The notes beneath the pieces were generated by a model. It saw only the letters and a list, made by a program, of their open reading frames with translations, made no database searches and was not told the DNA's origin. The position numbers and the translations under genes were made by a program. 64,000 nucleotides of DNA from Phallusia mammillata (taxonomy: Eukaryota; Chordata; Ascidiacea; Phlebobranchia; Ascidiidae), in NCBI GenBank assembly GCA_003260075.1, contig QLIY01000422.1, forward strand, positions 52,179 through 116,178, written 5' to 3'. Shown in pieces: positions 53,001 to 64,000 of the stretch (positions are counted from its first letter, which is position 1; every line of letters begins with the position of its first letter).

Positions 53001-56000
53001 GAAAATATTTCCGTCTTCACCGAGCCGCCTCCCCGCCTATTTTAGCAAGTGGGCGCCTATGCTTGTACATCAAATTTACAGAAATGTAAGATCAGTTTGC
53101 TTTCTTGAGATGATAATTGCAAACTAAAAGTTTTTTTGCTGTCAGATGTGAGCATGCTATACTTTCTACTGTGAATGTCAGAAATTGTATCCAGTTTTAT
53201 GAACTAGCAGAGGAAATTGGTGCCATGTCTTTGAAAGAATACTGTTCAACATTAGTTTCTATGCACTGGGTAAGATTTTGACTTAACTAGCTTTTTGTTT
53301 CATGGATGACTTACAGGAGACTTTCATAATTTAAGGATGATCTAACATCTGATGATTTTGTATCAATGGCAGCATCCATACTGTACACTATGTTTAAAAG
53401 TAAATCCACATTTCCACTTCATCGAGCTATTCGAGCAAAGAGAGAAGATGTTGTTTTTCTGTACTTGATAGAACATACTGGTGAGGTGAGACACAAATTC
53501 ATTGTTTTCAAGTCATTATGGGTCCCCTTCCCTGAAGGGGACACTTATTGATTTTACTCAAATTGTTGTTTTTTTCATTTCTTTTTTTTCTTTTTTCTTT
53601 CCTTATTTTTTTTTCTTCCCAAAGTTTGTCCGACTCGTTTTTCCATCAAATGTGTGATGGATTTGGCTAAAATTGACACAGATGGTAGATATAGTGATGA
53701 ATATGTGCATCCTCTTTGTTTTTGTTGATAACCCCAGTATTTATCCCGCTAGCCCCCTAAATGGGTGTTTTTAATTCCAAAGTTTGTCCGACTCGTTTTT
53801 CTATCAAATGTTTGATGGATTTGGCTGAAATTTACACAGATGGTAGATATATTCATGTAGATGTGCATGCCACTTTGTTTTTGTTGATAACCTTAGTATT
53901 TACCCCGCTAGCCCTCTAGTGGTCGAAAATTTAAACGTTGGCGGAATTGGGCTGAAATTTTGCAGTACTATTGATTGAGTCAGTGTGGTTTTTATTTTAT
54001 TTTTAGTTTGTGTGTCGAACCAAATTAGTTACCCTACTAGCCCCCGAAAATGGGTCAGCCCCCCCCCCTTCTCATGGTTATCTCTTGAATTGCATTATTT
54101 TCAACTTTGCTTGTGTCCATGAGTTTTTGCCTGCAGAAACGACTAAGGTTATAAAAACTGATGGCTAATATGGGACCCAATACAAAATAAGTATGGGAAA
54201 TATATTAATGTTTTAAAATAGGTTATAGTGTAAATGCAACAACAAAATGTGCTAAGCCACCCTTCTAGTTGATTAGGTTTTTCGAAATTCAACTTAACTT
54301 AGCATAATATGACATCCTATATATATATTTTTGTATAAAATACAGATTATGTTACATCTATTGTATTTTCCATAGCTACCTCAAACCCTAAATGTGTGTG
54401 ATGAAAATGGTGACTGGCCATTGTATTTGGCATTACAAAGTGGCCAAGAATCAATTGCAACATCACTTGTTTCTCATGGAGTGGACTTAAATGGTTTTGA
54501 TGAAGATGGGAAAGGTCATTTACACAAAGCAATATTGGCAGGCATGTACAAACTTAAAAAAAATAATAAAATCAGGTGAAAAACACTTTCTTTTAAAGGT
54601 GATGAGTTTTCAACATTTTTTTTACTAAACAACGGCTGTTCTGTCAATTGCATGACAAAGCAAGAAGGTCTAACTCCATTACATGTTGTGTCCAAAATTA
54701 TGTTTGATGACAAAAAGTACAAAATTGAGGTATTTTTCACAGAAGAGAATATAAAAACAAACTTGTGCACAAAATAAAATTAAGTCTCAGTAAAATGGTC
54801 ATGTTGAACCTGCAGAGTGTGGTTCAAATTGCTTCATTATTGCTGAAAAAAGGTGCCAATCCTAATTATTCTGATGCTTATGGAAGGACATCATTGCATC
54901 TCTCTATTGTGTCACAAAACATGCCTGTCTTTAAAGTGCTGTTGCGGAGCAACATGTAAGTGTTTTGCCTTAATGAAGGTAGAATAGCAGAAATCTATTG
55001 ATTGTTTTGTTAGATGTGACTTGGAAATACGAACAAGAGAAGGTTATGTTGCCCTGTGGCTTGCTTTAAAACAACTTGCTTCCTCTGCAAATGTTTCTAA
55101 TGGATTTGGTCCTGAGTCAGTACTTGACTCTGTCTACAATGATTTTTCCATGGCTGGAATTCTCCTTCAAAAAGGTTGTCAAATTGATGCCACTGATCAA
55201 AAGACAGGTAAACATTGTCTTCCTACATTTAAACAGAAGACTAACAATTCTAATACGAAGGGAGCAGTTTGATGCAGTTATGTGCAGAAAACTTGGATGA
55301 GGCTGGGGCATTGTTTCTTGCCAAACATGGAGCCAGTCTTAACCATCTCAACTTTTTTGTAAGTACTTGATGTTTGTAAGTCCCGTTTTGACCCCATATA
55401 TTTATGTGCCCTCTTACCTGCACACATTGTTATTTGACTTAATTTTTACGGGTCCCCTTTCCAGATTTTTTTTCCTTCTGTCTTGCCCTAAAACCAAGCT
55501 TTTGGTCAAGAATAAAATTTGGGCAGCTTGTAGAATTTGGCATTTATAGGTGACGATTAATTTGTTTTACCCAGTAGCCCCAACTAATATTCCACTACCC
55601 CCTAAAAAGGGTGACATTTTTAAACAATGTTTGAATTAAATAAAATTTGGATTGTTAATAGAATTGGCTATTTTGAGATGTTGATCTGTCTTTTTTGCCC
55701 TGTAGCCCCAACAATTATCCCACCATCCCTCTAAAATGGATGATTTTTTTAAGCAAAGGTGGAAACAAATTAGGTTTGGACGCTTCATAAAATGTGCTAT
55801 TTTCAGTCGTGAATTCTTGTGTTTAACCCTTTAGCCCAGCGGTTCCCAAACTGGGGTCCGCGGTCCCTTAGGGGTCCGTGAGGCAATTTTGGGGGGACCG
55901 CGAACGGTTGAAGTAATTCTATAATCTTATTTGGCGTCAGTTTGTGCCACTATATAAGTTTAAAATCAAAGTAGAATTGAGAATCGACTGTCTCCATTGC

Positions 56001-59000
56001 TAAACAATGGCCTTTATTGAATTACAACTATCAAAAATGCAATTGTTCGCGCACAATCGTAATGTTTTTGTCCTGTTTGTGATGTCACATGCTGTTTTTG
56101 AATGATTGTTATGCGCAATTTTGCATAACTGGCTAAAATCCTGCAATCAACTTTCGTTTTTATGAAATACACATTTAGGCTTAAGGACCGCGAGCCCTCG
56201 AAATATTGGCAAAGGGACCGTTTTGAAAAAAATCTGAAAAAGTTTGGGAACCACTGCTTTAGCCCCACAATTTACCTCAGTGGCCACCACAAATTGGTAA
56301 ATTTATTTAACTATAATATATATGTCCAAATCAGATTAAATTGTAGACAGACTTTGTTTTACCATTTAATCTCACTATTTACTGTTCTACTCATTTCGTA
56401 AAGAACATATAATAGGACAAACTTGTACTGATCACTGAGTTTGACCTTACAACACTAAATCTGCTCATGATTTTCTTGTGATATACGTGATATATTTACA
56501 ATGTTGCATGTGTGGTGGGACCCATGAGTTTCCGACTGCCAATCAACTAAGGCAGTGGTTCCCAACCTTTTTAACCGTGCGGCACCCTATTAGAGATAAA
56601 TAGTTTGCGGCACCCTGGCAAAACTGGATCAATTTTGTGAGGTTTCTGTATTTTAAATAATCGTATGAAATAAAATAACACAGAATGAGTTGTACAGTAT
56701 AGCTCGCGTAAATAAATATATTTGTTGAAAAGTCGGTGTGAAATTTGGGCTTTGTATCTTTCACAAAGTCCCGTAATATCTGGGGGCCCATTTATGGGTC
56801 TGCCGCAGTTAAATGGGTAATTATAACTTAGCCGTTTCTCGATTAGCTATGTATCGTATCCCTATGCAAAAGTTTCCAACAATGTTATTATGATGAAACA
56901 CCTTCTAGTGTGAATAAAATGAGTGCTTAATATTTATTACTTGGGTTGGCAGTCATGGCGGTTTGCAGCACAGTTTATCACATGTCTGGTAATTACGGAG
57001 TTAACCGTAAAATCTAAATGGAAAGAACAGCAACGAGTTGTAACCTCTTTCGTGCTGTTTTTCCTGGGCGAGAAAACAAGTGCTTACTGCGAGTTATCTA
57101 CTTAACGCCAGCCAATTCCCCACTAAGCAACTCTTCAGAAAGGAGCCGCAAATAACTGCGAGACGCGAAACTTCATACGCACTGAACTAAGGATATAAAA
57201 GTGCCTGATATGGGACCTAACATAAATTAAGTATGGGTAATATGTTAACTATTTAAAATAGGCCATAATATATGTGCAATGGTCAAGAGTACTAAGCCAC
57301 CCTTTAGTTGTATAAAAATTTCATTTCATTTTGATAGTTTAAAGTTTATGCCAATGTGGGGTTACAATTGTTGTGCTTAGCTACCAATTTTTTCACTAGC
57401 CCACTAGAATATGTTGTGTATTTCTATTTATGACCTCAAAGCAACTTCCGCCTTTGGTAAAATGAATATTTAACAACTTTGCATGTGTGGGGACCCATTA
57501 TTTTCTGTTTGCAGAAACAAACATGGATATGCAAAACGCTACCAAATATAGGTCCCAATGTTAAATGTGTGCAAAGCTACCCTTCTAATTTGCATTGTGA
57601 ATTAGTTTTACTTGATTTTAAACATGGCGTCTTTCTGTTTTTCCACAGGAAACTTCTTGTTTGCATACTTCATCCAGATATGGCCTTGTGCATCTCACTG
57701 AATTTCTTCTGACTCATGGTTAATTCAATTTAAATGTAGGTACATTTCAAGTTAAGGAATATATATGTCAGAAATATTTTAGGTGCTGATCCTAATGTTC
57801 AAACAAGGAAAGTGGAGAACAATGGAAACAAAGAAATTTATCATGAAACACCATTACACATCGCAATTCGTTGTCAGCATTATGATGTTGTTCGGTTGTT
57901 TTTGGAGAGAAGAGGTTTGTAAAGACATTTTGAACTGTTTGGTTATTAATTTGTAACATTGTACTTGTTTTTAGCTGATTTATTCCATGCTCAAAAAGCT
58001 ACAGACTGTGTGCCTGATTTTAATATAAAGGACAGTGAGAATCAAACAGTTCTTGCATTGTCTGTTTGGTCAGGCTTTTACAAAATTGCTGGACAACTGT
58101 TAAGTTCTGGGGCTGATATAAACTATAAGTATGTAGGAGATTTTTTGTCATATATCACTTCCATATCATATGTCGTTGTTTTTAGAGGAGATTCAGGAAA
58201 AACGTTACTTCACATGGCAATCGAAAAACAAGACATCTCATCAACTCTTTTCTTGCTGGAACATCAAGCAGACATAAATATCAGGTAAACAATTTGTCTG
58301 ATCACTTTGTCATCATCTTTCCTTTCACTGTAATTGGTTTAGAACTGATGATGGACTGACATCACTTCACTTGGCAGTTAAAAATCATCTTTCTGTGATT
58401 GTTGATGCTGTATGCCTGCGTGGAGCTAATATGAACATTCCATACAGTAATGGAGACTGTGCCTTGTGGGTGGCACTGGCTGCTGGTTAGTTGTCTCAGT
58501 TTGCTGTCATTAAGTTTTTTAATAACTGAGTTGTTACTAAGGTTGGACAGATTTGAAAATATTGATAGCCTACAGTTCACAGATCCAAGTTTATATTGGG
58601 TCCCCTTCCACGAGGGGGACACATATTGTTTTTGCCCGTGTTTCTTTTTTCTGTCTGACGCTGGTTTGTGAGACGTGTTTGGTCAAGAAAGAGTGCTTCA
58701 AATTTATTCAAATTTACAGAGATGTTAGTTAATAATCCAAATTTGATCCCCCTGAAGTTTGACCCCGATTGACCCAGCGGTTCACTCACAGGCCCCCAAA
58801 ACGTATTTTTTTAAAATGGCTGTATTGACTAAAGTACACATCTTGGAATTTCATGCTTTGTTGTTTGGTGCAATGTAAGGTTTTTTAAATTATTTTGTAT
58901 CTTTTATTCGGATTCACCCTTTAAACCCCGAAATAATCGGTTTTAGTTTTGGGCCAGAAATACAAGCGATGGTGCAGAAATATTCAAAAAATTGTAACAA

Positions 59001-62000
59001 TTGTTTAAGCAGGGTATTCATTTAGTATTTAAAAATTTGCCAGTTACCTTTATAACCCATAATATGTGTACGCTATCAGTCAGATATAAGTCCCAAGGGA
59101 GGAATTCACTGGTTTACAACCAATTGTTATAGTACATTTTTGTTGTAGTGTCAAATGGCTAAGTTACTAAAAGTTACTCTGGTCCCAATTTAAGTGGTTT
59201 CATGTCAGAGGACATGCACAGCCAAAATTGTCAAGTGTTGCAGGACATAATAAAAATCAGGCCACAGTTTGTCAACTACTGTGATAAACTGAATCTTGGT
59301 TGGAATTTTACAACTGGTACACTCGTTTAATTACGTGACCCAAGAGTTTTAAAATACATTGAATTGCAAAGTATTTTAAAGAATTTTTTATTGAATTATT
59401 CAAAAAAATATTTTAAGAAATTTTAAACTTTTTATTGAATTCCCTTCTTACCCCACTACTTTAGTTTTAACAGATTGTGTATGTTAACATCTTACATACT
59501 GGGCGCTCCTGTTGAAAGTTTTCTGATTTTAGGTCATGATGAAATTGCTTCAACATTAGTGAGACATGGATGTGATACAACATTTTGGTCAGAAGGACCA
59601 GAGGGTTGTTTACAAACATTGCTGCATCGTGCAATCGATGAAAACATGGAAGATGTTGCTTGTTTTTTAATAAAAAGGTAAAATAATTATGTTTTATGGA
59701 TTTATTGAAAGCCCAATCCTGTTAAACATAGATTCCCTACCATAAAAGATTTTGTTTTCTGCTGGTAATAATATTTTGATTTTCTGGCAGAAGTTTTAAA
59801 TGTAGGGTAGAACTATAGGGTGAAGCTACTTGTTAAATTCGTAAAGGGATTGGGTTTAAATGTTTTCTCTGTTCTTTGTTACTACTTAATGTAAAACTTT
59901 ATAATGGTGTTAACAGAACATTGTAAAGTTTTTGAAGTTGGGATTGAATACAACTGATTGCAGAAAAGTTAAATGGGCTGGTAACAAATGTATACATATA
60001 CAAACATACATATAAATGGTGTATGCGGTTAACCATTTAAGTGAATAAATTGGTAACATATAGGAAAGCTACTTCTATATTTTTACTTTTTAGTGGTTGT
60101 GATATAGATAGTCCAAGAAAAGTTGGCCCGTCCAACATTGCCACACCTGTGATTGATGGCCAATCTCCAATCCACATGGCATGTGCATGGGGTTTGGTTA
60201 AAATATTGGAAAGCCTTCTAAAACAAAATGCTGTGATAAATGCTCAGGTGCTGATATCTACCTCAAATTAGTGTTTTTGTTACTTACAATAACAAAAGGT
60301 GGATGTTGTTTGTTACACATGTTATTTAAATGATTGCCAATTGACTTTCAGGATAAAAAGCAAAACACCCCACTTCATATAGCAGTAAGGGAAGATCGAA
60401 TAGAAATAACACGAATCCTTCTAGCTCATCCATCGATCAACCTAAATCTAGTAGACAATGACAAAAAAACACCTTTTGCAACAGCAATGGCATATAAAAA
60501 CAACAAGTGTGCAGAAGCAATACTTGCCAGAGAACCTGGTACAGCTGAACAGGTTCAAATCATTTTTTGACATAAAAAATGAACTTAAAAATACCAAGAT
60601 ACTTTTTAGATGGACAAAAATGGCAAAAACTTTTTACATTTGGCCATCCTGTTGAAAGATCTTGACAGTGTTTTATTTCTTATATCTGTTGGAAGTGATG
60701 TGAACTCTTTGACATGTGATGGTAATTTATCATCACCTTTACACCTTGCTATTGAAGTTAATGATGTTCTTATATTGCGGAACTTGGTGGGTTTACAAAA
60801 TAAAGACTAAAACATGCAACATGTGTTATGTAAATACATCATGAATTTTAAAACGTGTAAAATTAAAACAGCTGTTGGCTGGAACTAACATTGATGTCCT
60901 CAACAAATATCGCCAAACAGCACTTCATATTGCCGCCATCAAGAATGAAGCTTCAATGGCATCAGTATTAATTGAAAATGGTGCTGATGCAAATGCTGTG
61001 GATAATGAAGGAAATAATGGTAACATCATTTGTTTGCCTACACATTGTTTTTTTTATGGGTCCCCTTCCCTGAAGGGGACGCATCTTGATTTCACTATTA
61101 TGTTTTTTTTCTTGTTTTTTTTCTTTTTTCCGCCGTGAAGTTTGTCCATGCACTTTTGGCAACAAATCTTTGTTGGATTTGGATGAAACTTTCACAGATT
61201 GAAGATATGGTTATGTAGATGTGCCTTTTGGTTTGTTTGACTTAATCACCCCAGTATTTACCCCACCAGCCCCCTAAAATGGGTAAAATTTTAAACAATG
61301 TCCGAATTGGATGAAATTCGGACAGTTTGTTCTTTGTGCCATAATTAGGTGTCGATTGTTGTGTTTCACCCTGCAGCCCCAATACCTTACCCCACCATCC
61401 CCCCAAAAAGGGTGATTTTTGAACAATGTCTGAATTGGATGAAATTTTGACAGTTTGTTCATTTTGCCATAATTAGGTGTTGATTGTTGTTTTTCACCCT
61501 GCAGCCCCAATGTTTACCCTACTGGCCCCATAAAAAGGGTGNATTGAAAATCTCAGAGTTTTGTGAGAGGTAACTATCAATTGAGTCATATCTGGATTTT
61601 TGAATTCGCATCCTACAAACATCAGGGAATAAATTCAAAATAAGACAAAACTATACTAAATAAATAAACTAACTTGTTTTTATTTAAAGGTTCTAGTCCT
61701 CTTTCCTCCTTTGTACGATCATCCACACTGCCTGCAATTACCTGCCACCTGGTATCAATATCAGAGAGATAACCTCGGTAAATAATGTTTACCCTACTGG
61801 CCCCCTAAAATGAGTGAATTTTTTAAACAATGTCTAAATTTAATGAAATATAGACAGTTTATAGAATACATCATCCATTGATCTCTTTTACCCTGTGAGC
61901 CTCACCTTCACCCCAGTAACCCCTAAGTGGGTGTAATTTCTAAACATTGGCCAAGTTGCATGAAATTTTGACAGTTTGTGCAATGTATCGAATTTCCCCC

Positions 62001-63646
62001 CCCCCCGAATTGCATAAAATTTTGACAGTTTGTTCAGTTTGCCATAATTAGGTGCAGGTTGTCGTGTTTCATCCTGCAGCCCCAATGTTTACCCTACTGA
62101 CCCCCTAAAATTGGTGAATTTCAATGTCCGAATTGGATGAAACAATGTCCGAATTGGATGAAATTTTGACAGTTTGCCATAATTAGGTGTTAATTGTAGT
62201 TTTTCACCCTGACAATTCTAATACGAAGGGAGCAGTTTGATGCAGTTATGTGCAGAAAACTTGGATGNACACTTAATGGACATCTAACGAATTTCACGTT
62301 TTACCCTGTAGTCCGATCAGTTACCCCATTAGCCCCTTAAAAAGGGTTAACTTTTTAAACAATGTCATGAAATTTAGAAATTGTTTGTAATATTTTACTT
62401 TGAGGTGTTGATTGTTAAGTTTTGCTCTGTCCCCCCCCCCGAAATTTTGACAGTTTGCCATAATTAGGTGTTAATTGTAGTTTTTCACCCTGCAGCCCCA
62501 ATGTTTACCCTACTGGCCCCCTAAAATGAGTGAATTTTTTAAACAATGTCTAAATTTAATGAAATATAGACAGTTTATAAAATACATCATCCATTGATCT
62601 CTTTTACCCTGTGAGCCCCACCTTCACCCCAGTAACCCCTAAGTGGGTGTAATTTCTAAACATTGGCCAAGTTGCATGAAATTTTGACAGTTTGTGCAAT
62701 GTATCGAATTTCACGTTTTACCCTGTAGTCCGATCAGTTACCCCATTAGCCCCTTAAAAAGGGTTAACTTTTTAAACAATGTCATGAAATTTAGAAATTG
62801 TTTGTAATATTTTACTTTGAGGTGTTGATTGTTAAGTTTTGCTCTGTAGCCCCACCATTTACCCCATTAACCCCTGCAATGGTTAAATTTTGCAAACAAT
62901 TGCCAAATGGAATGTGACTTGAATAGTTTGTACCTCATATAGCATGATTATGTCTGCAGACTTTTTTATCGCCCTGTTTAAACAGATAGCACCAAAATTT
63001 ATCATAGTTTTTTGGCAAAATGCATTATTTACAACTTTGCATGTGTGGGGGACCCATGAGTTTCTGCTTGCAGAAACAACTAAGGCTATAAAAGACAGTG
63101 GCTGATATGATACCTATTAAATAAAGTGTTCGTAGTGTATGTGCAATGGCAATATGTGCTGAGCCACCCTTCTAGTCTTACACATGCAGATGTTTTCCAA
63201 TGTTTATGTAGAAAAGAGTATTTCAAACTTATTAAAATTTAGAGACATAATAAATAGGTATTTGAGGTTGTGCACTGTAACCTGAATTATAGTTTAACAT
63301 GCTTTTCAAATTGAATCTTGCATTGTTGGCACAGGTGAACTTATTTAGGACACTCCAAACAACCTTTACAATTTGTAAGCTGAAACTAAAATATGATTTT
63401 TGTGAATATGTTTCCTTGTAGTTTTCCATTTTGTCGCCATGCATGGTTGTCTGGAATGCATACAAACACTTTCTCAAATGGTAACAAATATTCAGAAGAC
63501 ATCAACTAAAAGCAACAACAAATCACAAAATCCACTTCATCTTTTAGCATTAAATGCTAAAAACAATGCTGCTCCAATGTTTGAATGCTTATTTGCTGCT
63601 GTACCTGACTACCCTCTTGACGTTCAAGATCAAGATGGGAATACAG
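50098..63646 (+). CDS. ANKFY1: ANKFY1 / Rabankyrin-5, 3' end outside window
   Basis: Rab5 effector of early endosomes and macropinosomes with coiled-coil, BTB, ankyrin repeats and a C-terminal FYVE. Exons: 50098-50122, 50311-50536, 51198-51330, 51387-51511, 53146-53269, 53336-53485, 54376-54541, 54599-54729, 54816-54955, 55014-55207, 55261-55358, 57649-57718, 57783-57914, 57975-58128, 58186-58284, 58343-58485, 59533-59677, 60094-60247, 60352-60552, 60610-60786, 60872-61019, 63422-63646. All phases agree, giving about 1053 residues; the vertebrate protein is about 1170. Visible: [15 protein letters not shown] coiled coil, [11 protein letters not shown] of the BTB domain, [55 protein letters not shown] and [12 protein letters not shown]. 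Intron 7 uses a GC donor. The FYVE exons lie beyond 64000. Confidence 0.93.
51593..53061. mobile_element. hAT-like element (CACTGGCGCC / GGCGCCTATG ends), 1469 bp, with nested MITE
   Basis: A perfect 8-bp target duplication CTTGTACA (51585-51592, 53062-53069) and subterminal inverted repeats GGGGAGGCGGGGAGGC / GCCTCCCCGCC. Related by its ends to the CATAGGCGCC family. No transposase frame was recognised. It lies in ANKFY1 intron 4. Confidence 0.82.
51824..52168. mobile_element. Nested hAT-type MITE (AGGGTTGCC ends), 345 bp
   Basis: Ends TAGGGTTGCCA and TGGCAACCCTG, with a perfect 8-bp duplication GTTATATG (51816-51823, 52169-52176). Nested in 51593-53061 and therefore younger. Confidence 0.88.
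53517..54268 (+). mobile_element. Helentron/HINE-like copy in ANKFY1 intron 6
   Basis: Starts TATGGGTCCCCTTCCCTGAAG with the intact 9-bp 5' hairpin and ends GCTAAGCCACCCTTCTAG before T. Contains about two tandem units and the hairpin variant TTTTTGC-CT-GCAGAAA. Confidence 0.72.
55837..56256. mobile_element. hAT-type MITE, 420 bp
   Basis: Ends CAGCGGTTCCCAAACTGGGG and GTTTGGGAACCACTG, with a perfect 8-bp duplication CTTTAGCC (55829-55836, 56257-56264). Confidence 0.9.
56553..57184. mobile_element. hAT-type element, 632 bp
   Basis: The left end CAGTGGTTCCCAACCTTTTT is typical; the right end ...CGCACTG is short. A perfect 8-bp duplication AACTAAGG (56545-56552, 57185-57192) splits the ACTAAGG-TATAAAA motif of the host repeat. 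Confidence 0.8.
58596..58870 (+). mobile_element. Helentron/HINE-like 5' fragment in ANKFY1 intron 16
   Basis: ATTGGGTCCCCTTCCACGAG with a G-T version of the 5' hairpin, followed by family sequence to about 58870. No family 3' end was found. The rest of this intron (58871-59532) shows nothing recognisable. Confidence 0.55.
61686..61780 (-). pseudogene. Coding-like fragment, possibly from a spectrin-repeat gene
   Basis: On the - strand this block reads [18 protein letters not shown] followed by a charged stretch, with no stop and no relation to the surrounding tandem repeat. The W/V/DR spacing resembles a spectrin repeat helix. The block is bounded by N at 61542 on one side and the resumed repeat at 61786 on the other. 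Confidence 0.35.
62212..62267 (+). repeat. 56-bp exact copy of ANKFY1 intron 10/exon 11 boundary
   Basis: Identical to 55244-55299, which covers the last 17 intron bases and the first 39 bases of exon 11. It is followed directly by N at 62268 and lies about 7 kb downstream of its source. Confidence 0.95.
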
Positions 63647-63823
63647 GTTTTTACTTCTTAAATCATTGTGTTGAACAAATATTAATCTGTTGTTTTAATT
63701 CAGTGCACAGTATTTTTTCGTTATTAGGGCAGTATATGGATTAAGTGTAACCCAACAGCAACAAGCGTCCAAATTTGTATAATTTACACATTATTAAATG
63801 ATTATTAAACACATATGTTTATT

Positions 63824-64000
63824 TATGGGTCCCCTTCCCTGAAGGGGACACATATTGTTTTTGTCCGTATTTTTTTTTCTTTTTTTCCGTCTAACGCGGA
63901 TTTGTTCCCACGTTTTGGTCAAGAAAGAATGGTTGAAACTTTTTCAAATTTACACACATTACAGATATTGGTCTAAAGATGGTCCATGTGAATTTTGACC
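63824..64000 (+). mobile_element. Helentron/HINE-like copy running off the window
   Basis: TATGGGTCCCCTTCCCTGAAG with the intact 5' hairpin. The following sequence matches 42215-42430 closely. The 3' part is outside the window. Confidence 0.7.

Larger units (their letters stand above)
55447..57307 (+). mobile_element. Helentron/HINE-like copy with two nested hAT elements
   Basis: Starts TACGGGTCCCC and ends CTAAGCCACCCTTTAG. It is interrupted at 55837-56256 and 56553-57184. A second, degenerate family 3' end (CTACCCTTCTAA) lies near 57585. Confidence 0.65.
61055..63175 (+). mobile_element. Long Helentron/HINE-like copy with many ~128-bp units
   Basis: Starts TATGGGTCCCCTTCCCTGAAG and ends GAGCCACCCTTCTAG before T. 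The tandem period is 128 bp, measured between CCCC boxes at 61249, 61377 and 61505. The array is broken by an N and a foreign block (61542-61785), by poly-C at 61996 and 62431, and by a 56-bp ANKFY1 fragment ending in N (62212-62268). The segment 61787-61995 recurs nearly identically at 62498-62706. Confidence 0.7.

Noticed and set aside
61249-62900. CRISPR-like array
   Set aside because: The ~128-bp units are diverged tandem repeats without short identical repeats and unique spacers, in an animal genome.

Overview
This window is animal nuclear DNA. It is AT-rich, its genes are split into many small exons with GT-AG introns, and it carries a dense load of small DNA transposons. The four genes are chordate or animal types: a Kielin/chordin-like VWC protein, Wee1 kinase, SNX17 and ANKFY1. 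Short introns, a 29-repeat KCP-like protein and many hAT-type MITEs suggest an ascidian tunicate or similar marine invertebrate; this is inference, because no species-specific marker is visible.

Layout. (1) 1-17646, + strand: the 3' part of a secreted Kielin/chordin-like protein, about 29 von Willebrand C repeats followed by VWD, C8 and TIL domains. An alternative last exon at 1503-2254 would end a shorter isoform in an acidic, tyrosine-rich tail. (2) 17850-20911, - strand: a complete Wee1 kinase gene of 11 exons, convergent with the first gene (203 bp between stop codons), with E2F, CRE and inverted CCAAT motifs upstream. One exon contains a 40-base C tract that breaks the frame by one base. 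(3) 21.4-32.4 kb: a transposon mosaic of hAT-type elements, tRNA-derived SINE pieces, very long poly-C tracts and a 4.25-kb element with long terminal inverted repeats and a 9-bp target duplication, which holds a decayed LINE. (4) 32663-46625, + strand: SNX17, 15 exons and 470 residues, with a cluster of hAT insertions in intron 1 and a 4.6-kb repeat-filled last intron. (5) 46.6-50.1 kb: intergenic, with two foldback elements. (6) 50098 to beyond 64000, + strand: ANKFY1 (Rabankyrin-5) through its ankyrin repeats; the FYVE domain lies outside the window.

Gene relations. KCP-like proteins act outside the cell on BMP/TGF-beta ligands, and Wee1 acts in the nucleus on Cdk1. SNX17 (PX domain) and ANKFY1 (FYVE, Rab5 effector) both work on PI3P-positive early endosomes and lie head to tail, but 3.5 kb apart, too far for a classical ascidian operon.

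Most unusual signals. (a) Two short insertions carry hammerhead-ribozyme-like cores, one flanked by a perfect 14-bp target duplication and one built as a 60-bp inverted repeat flanked by a 10-bp duplication. (b) An abundant repeat family starts with TATGGGTCCCCTTC, ends in CTAG|T and has ~128-bp internal tandem repeats; it resembles Helentron/HINE elements and has a subterminal hairpin kept by compensatory base changes. (c) Successive hAT-like insertions sit head to tail at the same GTCTAGGG target. (d) Poly-C tracts occur only on the + strand and several coincide with sequence breakpoints. (e) Pieces of coding sequence next to N bases inside an ANKFY1 intron suggest chimeric assembly or gene-fragment capture. 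All identifications come from reading translations and motifs; no database search was run.
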